From NCBI RefSeq assembly GCF_947492405.1, contig NZ_CANLMP010000006.1, positions 186,001 to 250,000 on the forward strand: 64,000 bases of DNA, given 5' to 3'. The notes under the pieces were generated by a model, which was not told the origin of the DNA, did not search any database, and was given only the letters and a program-made list of their open reading frames with translations. Each line of letters starts with the position of its first letter. The first letter of the stretch is position 1. The stretch comes from an uncultured Aquimarina sp. GTDB lineage: Bacteria > Bacteroidota > Bacteroidia > Flavobacteriales > Flavobacteriaceae. Shown piece by piece: positions 25,914-35,980 of the stretch. Made by a program: the position numbers and the translations under genes.

Positions 25914-26666
25914 TTGAAAATACTACTTTACTTTCTATTTCTAGTCGTTTCTTTCTCTGTATCTGCAGATGTTCAAGATAGCACAACGGTATCCGAATCT
26001 CAAGAGATCATATATGATCTGGATGCTACCAAAGAAATTAAAAAGTTTAGTTCTGATAAAATTCAAGAATTACAAAATGATGAGGATTTTAACTATACCG
26101 AATATGAAGAGCCCGATAATATCTGGACACGATTCAAAAAATGGTTAGGTCAATTATGGAATAGCTTTATTCATTGGTTATTTGGTGTAGAAAAAGTTAC
26201 AGGGTTTTGGGCGATTTTACTCAAGCTATTGCCCTATCTAATCATTATTGGTGTATTATTTTTGCTAGGATGGTTATTTATGAAAGTAAGTCCAAGAGAT
26301 ATATTATTCGAAAAACAAGAAGCCCCACAAATTATCCTTACCGAGGATGAAGATATCATTCAGAATCAAGATATTCAACAATTGATTGAGTTAGCTCTAA
26401 AAGAGAATAATTATAGACTAGCGATCAGGTATTATTACCTTTCTGTATTAAAAAAATTATCGGATACTGAATTAATAAATTGGGAATCTCAAAAAACAAA
26501 TACCGATTATTTAAAAGAATTGACAGATGATTCCTTAAAAAGCAAGTTTCAAAACATTACCCGATTGTATGATTTTATATGGTATGGAAGTTTTGAAGTT
26601 GATGAGAAATCCTTTCATCAGGCACAACAAAAATTTAAATCAATAACTAATAGTATACCCTCATAA
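25914..26666 (+). CDS. DUF4129 domain protein
   Basis: A 250-residue protein: signal segment, acidic region, one membrane helix (about 100-120, LLPYLIIIGVLFLLGWLF) and the cytosolic DUF4129 domain (about 150-250, ENNYRLAIRYYYLSVLKKL, ending with the YDFIWYGSFEVDE part). DUF4129 lies next to transglutaminase or MoxR genes in many bacteria. The start is TTG, one base after the previous stop, fixed by the signal peptide that begins there. Confidence 0.82.
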   Translation: MKILLYFLFLVVSFSVSADVQDSTTVSESQEIIYDLDATKEIKKFSSDKIQELQNDEDFNYTEYEEPDNIWTRFKKWLGQLWNSFIHWLFGVEKVTGFWAILLKLLPYLIIIGVLFLLGWLFMKVSPRDILFEKQEAPQIILTEDEDIIQNQDIQQLIELALKENNYRLAIRYYYLSVLKKLSDTELINWESQKTNTDYLKELTDDSLKSKFQNITRLYDFIWYGSFEVDEKSFHQAQQKFKSITNSIPS

Positions 26667-26667
26667 T

Positions 26668-27882
26668 TTGTTAAGTAAAAAATCTAAAATATTTATCATT
26701 ATAATCATAGCCGCTATAGGCTTACTTACTTTTTTAGAGGCAAGTGAGCCAGAACCTATTAACTGGTTTCCGAGCTATGCTAAGACCGACAAAATTCCTT
26801 TAGGAACATTTGTCTCTTACTCTATAATGAAAGAGACTTTTGGGGATAGTACATTAAAAGATATTAACCAACCGCCTTATGAGTTTTTATTAGATAATGA
26901 TACCGTATCCGGGACATATTTTTTCGTAAACGGATCTATTGGTTTTGATGATAGTGAATTAGATAGAATATTAAACTGGGTAGAAAAAGGTAATACCTTA
27001 TTTGTGTCCTCCAAAACAATTAGTAGAAACCTACTAGACACCTTGTTAATCGATACAGATAATCTGATATCAATCGATGATATTTCTACCCAACCAATGG
27101 TCGAATTAGTGAATAAAAATCTAAAAGCAGAAAAACCATATCATTATGATCGTGATGTATACAATCCTTATTTTAGTGAAATAGACACTGTTAATACGAC
27201 CGTTCTTGGAGTCACACAATTATATAATGATACGTTACAGATTAAAGACCCAAAACTAAATTATATCAAACAATCCTTTGGTGATGGAGAAATACTACTT
27301 CATTCTTTTCCTGAAGCTTTTGGAAATTACTTTATGTTAAAGGGCAAAAATTATGAATACACTCAGAATATAGTATCATATATTGATCAAACTAAAAAAA
27401 TTTTCTGGGACAATCATTATAAATCAGGGAAGACGATCTATACATCTCCTCTATTTTTCCTGTTACAAAACAGATATCTAAAATGGGCATACTACACCTT
27501 AATAATTGGAGTTTTGCTTTTTGTTATTTTTGAAGGAAAACGAAAACAAAGAAGTATTCCGATTATAGAACCTCTTAAAAACCAGACGCTAGCCTTTACC
27601 CGAACGATTAGCGCAATGTACTATGAAAAGGAAAAACATAAAGAAATTGTAGAAAAACAAAACCTTCTCTTTTTAGACTATGTTCATCACGATCTTAGAA
27701 TACAGACAAACACGCTGGACGAAAAAACATTGTTAGATATTTCTGCCAGAAGTAATAATAACATAGAAGACACTAAAAGTTTATTTAAGTATTTTGAAGA
27801 ACTTAATCGAAAAAGAGTAATATCAAAAGAAGAATTAATTCGATTATATGATATGATAAGCGAATTCAAAAATAAATCATAA
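26668..27882 (+). CDS. DUF4350 domain membrane protein
   Basis: A 404-residue protein. One N-terminal helix (about 6-22), a large extracytoplasmic DUF4350 domain (about 25-260, with YSIMKETFGD and LDRILNWVEKGNTLFVSSK), a second helix (about 270-288) and a cytosolic tail. The fold resembles glutamine-amidotransferase-like domains but no catalytic triad is obvious. It starts with TTG directly after the previous stop, the second TTG start in a row. Part of the MoxR cluster; role unknown. Confidence 0.82.
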   Translation: MLSKKSKIFIIIIIAAIGLLTFLEASEPEPINWFPSYAKTDKIPLGTFVSYSIMKETFGDSTLKDINQPPYEFLLDNDTVSGTYFFVNGSIGFDDSELDRILNWVEKGNTLFVSSKTISRNLLDTLLIDTDNLISIDDISTQPMVELVNKNLKAEKPYHYDRDVYNPYFSEIDTVNTTVLGVTQLYNDTLQIKDPKLNYIKQSFGDGEILLHSFPEAFGNYFMLKGKNYEYTQNIVSYIDQTKKIFWDNHYKSGKTIYTSPLFFLLQNRYLKWAYYTLIIGVLLFVIFEGKRKQRSIPIIEPLKNQTLAFTRTISAMYYEKEKHKEIVEKQNLLFLDYVHHDLRIQTNTLDEKTLLDISARSNNNIEDTKSLFKYFEELNRKRVISKEELIRLYDMISEFKNKS

Positions 27883-27928
27883 CAATAAAGATATAGAACA
27901 ATCTCTAACCGAGAATAAATATAATCAT

Positions 27929-29020
27929 ATGGAAAACGAAGAGTTACAAAATGATGCTTTAGAGAATACTCCTCAGGAAAGCGAGGAAAACGCTGCTCCT
28001 ATTGATACTCCTAAAGAAACTACAACGACTACCGAAACTACTTCGGAAAAGATAAGCTTTGAGAATCGTATTGATCTTAGTGAGTTACAACAAGCAGTAG
28101 AAAAATTAAAATCTGAATTAGCTAAAGTAATTGTAGGTCAACAGGATTTTATCGAACTACTTATTGTTTCACTCTTATCCAATGGTCATGTACTTATTGA
28201 AGGAGTTCCTGGTATTGCCAAAACAATTACAGCAAAGCTATTTGCTAAGACATTGAAAACCGAATTTAACAGAATTCAGTTTACTCCTGATCTTATGCCT
28301 AGTGATGTCTTAGGAACCTCGGTATTGAATATGAAAACCAGTGATTTCGAGTTTAAGAAAGGCCCCATATTTTCTAATATGGTACTTATTGATGAGATCA
28401 ACCGTGCTCCTGCAAAAACGCAGGCAGCTTTATTCGAAGTCATGGAAGAACGTCAGGTAACCATTGATGGAATCCGTTATATTATGGAACCTCCTTTTAT
28501 GGTGTTAGCTACGCAAAACCCAATTGAACAAGAAGGAACCTATGCTTTACCAGAAGCTCAATTAGATCGTTTCTTGTTTAAAATCAAAGTAGATTATCCT
28601 TCATTACAAGAAGAAGTGGATATTCTAAAAACACATCATGAAAGGAAAGCTCTAAAGCCATTAGAAATGGTAAATCCAGTGATGACACCAGAAAAACTAG
28701 CAGAGTATAAGAAAAAAACTCAGGAAGTTATTATAGAAGAAAAGATTTTAGGATATATAGCAGAGATTGTTACTAAAACCAGGACACATCCACATCTTTA
28801 TCTTGGAGGTTCTCCACGTGCTTCTATTGCAGTGATGAATGCTTCAAAAGCATTTGCAGCAATTAATGGTAGAGACTTTGTGACTCCAGAAGATATTAAA
28901 AAGTCATTATATCCTGTATTACGCCACCGTATTATACTATCTCCAGAACGTGAAATGGAAGGAATGACTACAGAGAATGTAATTGAGATGATTTTACAAT
29001 CAGTAGAAATACCACGTTAA
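27929..29020 (+). CDS. MoxR-family AAA ATPase
   Basis: A 363-residue MoxR AAA+ ATPase, a chaperone-like motor for assembling or activating partner proteins. Walker A is GVPGIAKT (92-99), Walker B VLIDEINR (152-159), and the family phrase LPEAQLDRFLFKIKVDYP follows. An extra N-terminal stretch of about 45 residues rich in Glu and Thr is not part of the domain. MoxR partners are the DUF58 protein directly downstream (two-base gap) and the membrane proteins upstream. Confidence 0.94.
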   Translation: MENEELQNDALENTPQESEENAAPIDTPKETTTTTETTSEKISFENRIDLSELQQAVEKLKSELAKVIVGQQDFIELLIVSLLSNGHVLIEGVPGIAKTITAKLFAKTLKTEFNRIQFTPDLMPSDVLGTSVLNMKTSDFEFKKGPIFSNMVLIDEINRAPAKTQAALFEVMEERQVTIDGIRYIMEPPFMVLATQNPIEQEGTYALPEAQLDRFLFKIKVDYPSLQEEVDILKTHHERKALKPLEMVNPVMTPEKLAEYKKKTQEVIIEEKILGYIAEIVTKTRTHPHLYLGGSPRASIAVMNASKAFAAINGRDFVTPEDIKKSLYPVLRHRIILSPEREMEGMTTENVIEMILQSVEIPR

Positions 29021-29022
29021 TT

Positions 29023-30357
29023 GTGATTAAATTCTATAAATCCTTATACCTAAGTTCCAGAGTATTTTATATACTCGCTATCCTATCGGTACTATTTTTA
29101 GTTTCGTATTGGTTTCATGCAATATATCCATTAGCTTGGTTATTAGTATGGGGATTAATGATCACTTTTTTATTCGATATTGTGATTTTGTTCAACACCA
29201 GAAATGGTATTGAAGCTAGTAGATTACTCCCTGAAAAATTTTCGAATAGTGACTTTAATGCGATTCCGGTGAGAGTCAAAAACAACTATTCATTTACTAC
29301 CTACACAGAAATAATTGATGAAATTCCTATTCAGTTTCAAAAACGTGACTTTTTAAAAACAGGTACAATTAACCCAAAATCCACCTTAGATTTTGAATAT
29401 TCACTAAGACCTGTAAAAAGAGGTGAATATATTTTTGGTCATTTACACGTGTATGCTATGACTAAAATCAATTTAATCAAAAGGCGTTATAGTTTTGATA
29501 AATCGGCAATGGTAAAAGTATACCCATCTTTTATTCAAATGAAGAAATACGACTTTTTGGCTATCGATAACAAATTAACTCAGTTCGGGCTTAAAAAAAT
29601 CAGACGCATAGGACATACTATGGAGTTTGAACAAATCAAAGAATATGTCATTGGAGACGATGTGAGAACCATTAACTGGAAAGCAACTGCTAAGCACGGA
29701 AATCTGATGATTAATCAATTTCAAGATGAAAAATCACAACCGATTTACTCTATTATTGATGAAAGTCGTGTGATGAAAATGCCTTTCAAAGAACTAAGCT
29801 TATTAGATTACGCAATAAATAGTACATTGGCTTTTTCTAACATAGCACTTAAAAAAAATGACAAAGTAGGAATGTTTACTTTTTCTAATACGGTTCGTGA
29901 TTTCTTACCTGCAAGTAGAAAGAAAACATATATCAATAATATCTCAGAAACTTTATATAATGTAAAAACACAGTTTCTAGATGCTGATTTTGGATTATTA
30001 TATGCACATGCAAAAAGACAAATAAATCATCGGAGTCTTCTATTACTATACACCAACTTTGAACATATTTCTTCATTAAAAAGACAACTACCTTATTTAC
30101 AAGCACTAGCTAAAAAACATCTTTTGGTTGTAATTTTCTTTGAAAACACCGAGCTACATCAACTGATAAATCATACTGCAACAGGTTTAGAAGAAATCTA
30201 TGATCAAACGATTGCACAGCAATTCGCTTATGATAAAAAAATAATGGTAAAAGAGTTACAAAGGCACGGAATCCAAACCGTTTTAACATCTCCTGAAGAC
30301 CTAACTGTAAACACTATCAATAAATATTTAGAGATAAAAGCAAGAGGGCTTTTGTAA
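29023..30357 (+). CDS. DUF58 domain protein
   Basis: A 444-residue protein with two N-terminal membrane helices (about 12-50), an Ig-like part and the DUF58 / VWA-like domain (about 200-400). The motif EYVIGDDVRTINWKATAKHG is diagnostic. DUF58 proteins pair with MoxR ATPases. The GTG start lies two bases after the MoxR stop. It closes the operon. Confidence 0.9.
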   Translation: MIKFYKSLYLSSRVFYILAILSVLFLVSYWFHAIYPLAWLLVWGLMITFLFDIVILFNTRNGIEASRLLPEKFSNSDFNAIPVRVKNNYSFTTYTEIIDEIPIQFQKRDFLKTGTINPKSTLDFEYSLRPVKRGEYIFGHLHVYAMTKINLIKRRYSFDKSAMVKVYPSFIQMKKYDFLAIDNKLTQFGLKKIRRIGHTMEFEQIKEYVIGDDVRTINWKATAKHGNLMINQFQDEKSQPIYSIIDESRVMKMPFKELSLLDYAINSTLAFSNIALKKNDKVGMFTFSNTVRDFLPASRKKTYINNISETLYNVKTQFLDADFGLLYAHAKRQINHRSLLLLYTNFEHISSLKRQLPYLQALAKKHLLVVIFFENTELHQLINHTATGLEEIYDQTIAQQFAYDKKIMVKELQRHGIQTVLTSPEDLTVNTINKYLEIKARGLL

Positions 30358-30617
30358 TTGCGAATGACGAATTCAAAAACAAGGTCATAAAGCACTGATA
30401 TAAAATACTTGTATACTATTAACGTCTGATCAATAACTAGCTTAAAAACTCAAAATACTCCCCTACTCAACCACTCATTTACTCAACAGTTCACATACTA
30501 AAATACACTTCATCCCATAAATTCTACAATTGAGTTAGATACTTTATAAATACGCATAAAATTTATAGACTTTTGAATCATCAAACGAAATAATAGAAAT
30601 CAAAAAACTAAACTCTT

Positions 30618-31037
30618 ATGAAAACTCTAATCTTATTTTTAGCAATGACAGCCGTAAATTTTGTAACCAAGGCACAAGATACTGCAGGAATCACCATCAC
30701 TGTAACAGTACCTAATGTATCAAGTTCTGATGGTGCGGTTCTTTTTGGATTATATGACGAAGCTACTTTTATGAAAGCTGCTCCTGTTAAATCCGCAAAA
30801 GGTGAAATTGTAAATGGTATTGCCAAAATTACATTTACAGATATACCAGCTGGAGAATATGGAATTTCTTGTGTACACGACGCTAATAACAATGAAAGAA
30901 TGGATTTTGAAGAAAATGGAATGCCAAAAGAGAGCTATGGTGTATCCAATAACAATATGAGTTATGGACCTCCTATGTGGGCAGATGCAAAATTTGAAGT
31001 TGGTAACGAAAACTTAGATCTAGAGATTAGATTTTAA
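30618..31037 (+). CDS. DUF2141 family secreted protein
   Basis: A 139-residue secreted protein, paralogue of the one at 12097. Signal (MKTLILFLAMTAVNFVTKAQ), GAVLFGLYDEATFM, GEYGISCVHDANNNERMDFE and YGPPMWADAKF are the family blocks. Here it stands alone: the neighbours are the DUF58 gene 260 bases upstream and a lipoprotein on the other strand. Function unknown. The 260-base gap before it has a weak CTACAATT word at 30524, like the start of the boxes at 9783 and 12543. Confidence 0.88.
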   Translation: MKTLILFLAMTAVNFVTKAQDTAGITITVTVPNVSSSDGAVLFGLYDEATFMKAAPVKSAKGEIVNGIAKITFTDIPAGEYGISCVHDANNNERMDFEENGMPKESYGVSNNNMSYGPPMWADAKFEVGNENLDLEIRF

Positions 31038-31068
31038 TCAACCAATAGATATTCATCAATCAAAAAGA

Positions 31069-31097
31069 GGGTTTTGTCTATAAAAAAGACAAAACCC
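31069..31097. terminator. Terminator between converging genes
   Basis: GGGTTTTGTCT (31069-31079) pairs with AGACAAAACCC (31087-31097). The T tract (TCTTTTTG) lies on the minus-strand side, so it best fits the minus-strand lipoprotein gene, while the stem can also end the DUF2141 transcript. Confidence 0.75.
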
Positions 31098-31115
31098 ATT
31101 CTTAGTATTATGATT

Positions 31116-31421
31116 TTAAGTATTATCCTCACAACTTATCTCACTAGCATCACGTAATACTTCTTCTAAATCAGCATCTTCAATAAAAGGACAGCTATCT
31201 AATTCGCCTAAATATGTTATAGAAGCTGCTCTAAAAGCTTCGCAATTTTCTACCGTTGGGTTATTAGAATAACGTTCAAATGCATTAGTATAATTTTCTA
31301 TCGCAGATAAAGGGACACATCCTCCTGTAAGATCTTCAACAATATCTTCCTCAGAACAAGATGTTAAAAATGTAAATAGACTAAGTCCTAATAGTAAGGT
31401 AATTTTCGTAATTGATTTCAT
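31116..31421 (-). CDS. Small cysteine-containing lipoprotein
   Basis: A 101-residue lipoprotein: signal MKSITKITLLLGLSLFTFLTSC (lipobox Cys22), an acidic start SEEDIVEDLTGG and a helical body with four further Cys (CVPL, ENCEAF, DSCPF, ISCEDN), likely two disulfides. Start is the ATG at 31421, directly after a GTG in the same frame. I do not recognise the family. Small lipoproteins of this size are common in Flavobacteriia. Confidence 0.7.
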   Translation of the reverse strand: MKSITKITLLLGLSLFTFLTSCSEEDIVEDLTGGCVPLSAIENYTNAFERYSNNPTVENCEAFRAASITYLGELDSCPFIEDADLEEVLRDASEISCEDNT

Positions 31422-31424
31422 CAC

Positions 31425-31792
31425 TTTTGTTTTTATTATTTAAAGTTTTTTCAGTAGTTAGTGTGAGCAAAAAGAAAGAGGTAAACATTTTTTGTAAAAA
31501 ACTTCAATAGAAAAACAAATCTCTCATATATCTTTAATAAGTTTCATCAATAGATTTTGCTTTTATCATCTGGAATTAACGTAAGGGCTAATACACAATA
31601 ATGAAATATTGACTTGCTATATATCGAAAACTATAAAAAAAGCGGGAGAAAGTGTTAGATAGCTACATTTTTGGTGTAAGTAAAAAATCAATAATCTGTT
31701 TCTAATAGAATTAACTCTCATACATAAAGAAGGCTTATCGATATCGATAAGCCTTCTTTCTTGATATATGGGACTTATAAAGTAATTAGTTA
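31425..31792. other. Intergenic region without recognised gene
   Basis: About 370 bases between the small lipoprotein and the FG-GAP gene. It holds the palindromic terminator at 31726 and the presumed promoter of the lipoprotein gene. No reading frame or RNA gene was recognised. Confidence 0.5.
31726..31759 (-). terminator. Perfect palindromic terminator
   Basis: Bases 31726-31742 (AAAGAAGGCTTATCGAT) are the exact reverse complement of 31743-31759. It lies 33 bases beyond the stop of the FG-GAP gene on the minus strand and ends in a T-rich side, so it is the likely terminator. Confidence 0.75.
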
Positions 31793-33559
31793 TTATTTCT
31801 TGATAACCTTTCCTCTAGCAGAATTATTTGAATTATGTGGCTTTAATTCATAAAAATAAGTCCCTGATTGTAAGGAAGAAATATCTAAATATGTATTATC
31901 CGTTAACGCTTCCTTTTTTAAGTTTTTAAAAATCTTTGTTTTTTTCCCTAAACTATCGAATAGTATAAAATCGTAATTAGAATCTCCTTTATTTAAAAAA
32001 GATTCATCTATAGTTATATGTAATTTATCTCCTATTGGATTTGGAAATATTTTAATATAGGCATTAAACCTTTCAAATTCTGAAACACTAAGTATGGAAC
32101 TCTCTGTTAATGTATAATTAGTATTGACAGTTAAATCGGTCAACCTTTCGACATCTCCAACCGGCCAGGTAATCTCCAATTCGTCGATTATAGTGGCATC
32201 CCCTAATCCAAAATGAACTGCATAACTATTTTGACTGTTGTAACCTGAGGATGAGGTTATTTTCCTGGTCTGCCAAACTTCAGTACCATTAATAGTAGCT
32301 CTAATTTTAACAGTAGCTCCTATTGCCGATTTATTCGATGTTGTACCTATACAATTAAATTTAACCCAATTATTTCCCGAACCTGTGTTTTTAAAGAGTG
32401 AATTTGTCTGTGCTTCATTTAGTGTATTTGCCAAAATAACATCTAACCAACCATCATTATTATAATCCCCAAATGCACAACCAAACGTCCATCCTGTTTG
32501 CAAAGCCAAAGCACTAGTGGTATCCTGAGTGAAATTGCCTTGACCATCATTTATGTACACAAAATTATTTTGCTGACCTGTCAAAAATGCATTACAGACT
32601 AATAAATCTAGATCTCCGTCGTTGTCGAAGTCTGCAAAAGAAGAACCAAATGAAAACCCACCTCCTGAAGCTATAACCGAAGAGGTTTGTTCGATAAAAG
32701 TACCGCCATCATTAATAAATAATTGATTATTTTGATTGTTATAATTAGCGACAAACAAATCGTAATCCCCGTCATTATCTATATCTCCCCAAGAGCTTCC
32801 TCCAGAATTTCTAAAATCCTGCACTATCGATAAATTTGTTATTTGTGTAAAACTATCCACTCCGTCATTTCTAAAAAGTGAATTCCTTGCATTGTTTTCA
32901 TTGGTCAAAAACAAATCACAATCCCCGTCATTATCATAATCTATCCAATCAACTGATCTGGTACCCAAAATTTCACCTGTAATAGCAAGATTAGTAACTG
33001 GCAGAAAACTACCATCTCCCTGATTCTCATAATAACGATTGGCAGCAGCTCCAGCGCTGTTGGTAAAATAGATGTCTAATAACTGATCATTATTAATATC
33101 TACCCAGGTAATCATTTCAGAGAATGTAGATAAAATACCTGACACATTATTGGGTTCGAGAGTAAAGGTGCCATCTGCATTATTACGATAAAAATAATTG
33201 ATGCCATTTGGCGAAGATGCCCAAGTTACCATAAATGCATCCAGATCTCCATCGTTATCGGCATCAGCAAAGCTAGTACCATCAGAACTGCTATTGTCAC
33301 TTACAATATCATCTCCTGTAACTGTTGTAAAAGTTCCATCTGCATTGTTGATATATAACATATTATTTTGTCCTCCCGATCTACCATTTGAGAAAAATAT
33401 ATCATCCCATCCATCATTATTAACATCGACAAAGTTGGCGCTTCGTGATGCCGATAGCGTCGTTGTCATGTCCGGTATATTTTGATTTTCGAAAGATTGA
33501 CAATTCGAATGATACGTTATATTAAGAAATATAAGGTTTAGTAGTACTATTTTTTTCAT
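31793..33559 (-). CDS. FG-GAP/VCBS repeat protein with UnbV and T9SS sorting domain
   Basis: A 588-residue secreted protein. Signal peptide (about 1-20), then at least seven FG-GAP-like repeats, each with a calcium-loop-like motif (DVNNDGWDD, DADNDGDLD, DYDNDGDCD, DFDNDGDLD), an ASPIC/UnbV-type domain (about 395-470, SGYNSQNSYAVHFGLGD) and a type IX secretion C-terminal domain (about 500-588, IFPNPIGDKLHI ... SSLQSGTYFYEL). It should fold as a calcium-dependent propeller and be exported through the T9SS to the cell surface. Monocistronic. Confidence 0.9.
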   Translation of the reverse strand: MKKIVLLNLIFLNITYHSNCQSFENQNIPDMTTTLSASRSANFVDVNNDGWDDIFFSNGRSGGQNNMLYINNADGTFTTVTGDDIVSDNSSSDGTSFADADNDGDLDAFMVTWASSPNGINYFYRNNADGTFTLEPNNVSGILSTFSEMITWVDINNDQLLDIYFTNSAGAAANRYYENQGDGSFLPVTNLAITGEILGTRSVDWIDYDNDGDCDLFLTNENNARNSLFRNDGVDSFTQITNLSIVQDFRNSGGSSWGDIDNDGDYDLFVANYNNQNNQLFINDGGTFIEQTSSVIASGGGFSFGSSFADFDNDGDLDLLVCNAFLTGQQNNFVYINDGQGNFTQDTTSALALQTGWTFGCAFGDYNNDGWLDVILANTLNEAQTNSLFKNTGSGNNWVKFNCIGTTSNKSAIGATVKIRATINGTEVWQTRKITSSSGYNSQNSYAVHFGLGDATIIDELEITWPVGDVERLTDLTVNTNYTLTESSILSVSEFERFNAYIKIFPNPIGDKLHITIDESFLNKGDSNYDFILFDSLGKKTKIFKNLKKEALTDNTYLDISSLQSGTYFYELKPHNSNNSARGKVIKK

Positions 33560-33661
33560 GTCTTATGGTTTTTAAACAAATTAAAAGATAGTAGAAGCGA
33601 CTTTGGCTAAGAATGATATAGACATAAAAGCCTACGATATGTTTTTACTATTTTTTGATAT

Positions 33662-34090
33662 TTACGACAAAGGCAGATTTCTTTGTTTAGATTTTAATCG
33701 ATTCGTCAAAATTTTGATAGTGTAATATCCATCACCTTGTAATAACATATAAAAAGAACCAAAAAGCATCATGATTGCAGGGAATTTATTAGGATAAGGA
33801 TCATCTAAATGTACTGCTATAATTGCTATGATAAAGTTACAAATCATCATCAAAGCAGCATACTTAGTTTTATAACCAAGAATAAATAACACACCGCAAA
33901 TAAACTGTGTATAGACAGAAATATGAGCAGCTATTAAAGGAAAAGGAAACTGATAACTTTCTAGAAAATCTCTGAATACCAGCATATCATCCCAAGAAAA
34001 AATATTATCCTGTACTCCATATACCAAATGAAATCCTAAGGGTATGCGAATACAAACATCTGCATATTTTTTACTATAATCTAAATTCAT
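33662..34090 (-). CDS. DoxX-family membrane protein
   Basis: A 142-residue protein with four membrane helices and the DoxX layout: RIPLGFHLVYGVQDN at the start, FICGVLFILGYKTKYAALMM in the middle. DoxX proteins are small quinone-related or redox membrane subunits with varied roles. Its ATG overlaps the stop of the DUF5694 gene by four bases, so the two are translated together, though no functional link is known. Confidence 0.82.
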   Translation of the reverse strand: MNLDYSKKYADVCIRIPLGFHLVYGVQDNIFSWDDMLVFRDFLESYQFPFPLIAAHISVYTQFICGVLFILGYKTKYAALMMICNFIIAIIAVHLDDPYPNKFPAIMMLFGSFYMLLQGDGYYTIKILTNRLKSKQRNLPLS

Positions 34091-34911
34091 TTTAGAAACG
34101 TGTGGATTTCTACATACTCTATATCATTTCTGTCTTTATAAAAATCCTTTAAAACAGCTCTATGTGCTCCTCCAATGATGACCAAAACACGGTCTTTTGG
34201 CTCAATTTTCAAGTTTATGTTTGCCATAATATGAAAATTTCGTTCCCACCATTTTGAGACAAACTCTACTCCTATATAGGAAGAATCAGAAATGAATCCT
34301 GCTGTATCTACTAAGTATTGATTTTTATTTTTTGAATCTTCCACTTCTGTATTTTTAAAAGCATAATAATCAAGAAGTGTTGCATCATTAAGATACTCTG
34401 AGTCCTTTTTGTCATTCTCCTTGATACTGTTTAGAAATTTTTCGAATGTATCAGGGCTGTATGTATTAGCAAATTCGGATAATCTTCTAAAAGGAAGCGG
34501 CTTCTTGTAATCAATACAGTAAATCTTTTTATGACCTAATCTTTTTGCTAACCGAAAACCAAGTTGTTCTCTCTCGTCTAATTTAAGTTGGTAACCGCCA
34601 GAAAGATAATTTGTAAAACACTCCATTACTTTATCGTTTTCCTTGATTGTATATTCCAACATTATTTTGGTAGGCTGATACTGTGCCAAAACGGCTACCA
34701 ATTCGTTTATTTCTTGCTGTCTTTTATCTGATAAGAAATTATCAGTTTTCATAGAAGAATAATCTGTTGTAGACCCAAAATGAAAGGTCCCTAAAAATGC
34801 TATAGAAGGAATAGTTGGTTCGGATATCTTTACTTGATCAGGATCAATTAAATTGCCGCAAGAGATACTTACCACTAGTGATAGCATCCCAAAAAAAATA
34901 GTATACTTCAT
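34087..34911 (-). CDS. DUF5694 family lipoprotein
   Basis: A 274-residue lipoprotein (lipobox VSISC, Cys18). The family phrases are IAFLGTFHFGSTTDYSSMKT, DKRQQEINELV, PTKIMLEYT and the late VLVIIGGAHRAVLKDFY. The GTFHF / GGAHR pair recalls the TraB/TiKi proteins, in which such His-containing motifs hold a metal-dependent peptidase site, so an enzymatic role is possible. Start region preceded by 280 bases with no gene recognised. Confidence 0.8.
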   Translation of the reverse strand: MKYTIFFGMLSLVVSISCGNLIDPDQVKISEPTIPSIAFLGTFHFGSTTDYSSMKTDNFLSDKRQQEINELVAVLAQYQPTKIMLEYTIKENDKVMECFTNYLSGGYQLKLDEREQLGFRLAKRLGHKKIYCIDYKKPLPFRRLSEFANTYSPDTFEKFLNSIKENDKKDSEYLNDATLLDYYAFKNTEVEDSKNKNQYLVDTAGFISDSSYIGVEFVSKWWERNFHIMANINLKIEPKDRVLVIIGGAHRAVLKDFYKDRNDIEYVEIHTFLK

Positions 34912-35191
34912 TAAAATTTAATAATAATTCAACGGAAGCGAATAGTTACAAAACTAAAAACAGATACGTATCATAAAGCAAAATTTGATATTTTCGATTC
35001 ATAAGATGATAAATAAGATATACTTTGACATCAAATAGGTTTCTATTTCATAACTTAAGCACACACTAGAAGTTTATATCAAAAATTAAGTAATTCATAT
35101 CTATATTTTATGATCTTCTTATCAAACTGGTAAAGAATCATATGTTTTATTTTATTTTGTAGGTTTTGTTCAATCAGGCTATTTAGTAAAT

Positions 35192-35980
35192 ATGAAAATT
35201 TTAATTGCAGATGATGAAGATTTAGCACGGAAAAGAGTTTTTAGTATTCTTAATAAACTTGATGGTTTGGATCAAATTATCGAATCCAGTTCGGGTAAAG
35301 AAACTATCGACCTTATAAGAACGCAAACACCAGAAATCGTCTTCCTCGATATCCAAATGACTGATATGACAGGTTTTGATGTTATCAAAAAACTAAAAAA
35401 TGATTCGTTTACCATTCCTCTTATTATTTTCGTAACTGCTTTTGATAATTTTGCAGTAAAAGCATTTGAAATTCAAGCAGTTGACTTTTTACTAAAACCC
35501 TATAAAAAGGAACGATTGATTGACTCTTTTAACAGGGCTAAACTTCAACTTAAATCCGAAGAACTTAATGACTATCGAGATAAAATTAATCACCTACTGA
35601 ATTTTCTAGATAATAATCAAATTAAGCAAAGTAGAAATAATACATATTTGGATAAAATTGTAATTAAGATTGGTAAAAAATATATTTTTATTAATGTAAA
35701 TGATATCAAATACATTACTTCCTCTGCATATTATGCCGAAATTTTCACCCAAAATAAGGAGAAATACATTTATCGAATTTCGATGAGTGAATTAATTGGT
35801 AGATTAAATCCAGATCACTTTACAAGAATTAATAGATCTACTATCATTTGTTTAAAGGAAATAAAAGCTGTTTTCAGCGAAGGACTTGGCGACTACAGTA
35901 TTACTATTAATAGCGGAGAAAGCTTTGTATTAACAAAAAATTACAAATCTGATTTTCTACGAAAAATGAATATAAAATGA
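35192..35980 (+). CDS. LytTR-type response regulator
   Basis: A 262-residue regulator. Receiver domain: acidic ADDEDLARKR, phospho-acceptor Asp53 (VFLDIQMTDMTG), Lys in DFLLKPYKKE. LytTR domain about 145-260 (YFTRINRSTIICLKEIKAVF-like part). Unlike the one at 16737 it precedes its kinase, with a four-base ATGA overlap, and no 2TM genes accompany it. Upstream 280 bases (34912-35191) are non-coding. Target genes are not apparent. Confidence 0.92.
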   Translation: MKILIADDEDLARKRVFSILNKLDGLDQIIESSSGKETIDLIRTQTPEIVFLDIQMTDMTGFDVIKKLKNDSFTIPLIIFVTAFDNFAVKAFEIQAVDFLLKPYKKERLIDSFNRAKLQLKSEELNDYRDKINHLLNFLDNNQIKQSRNNTYLDKIVIKIGKKYIFINVNDIKYITSSAYYAEIFTQNKEKYIYRISMSELIGRLNPDHFTRINRSTIICLKEIKAVFSEGLGDYSITINSGESFVLTKNYKSDFLRKMNIK

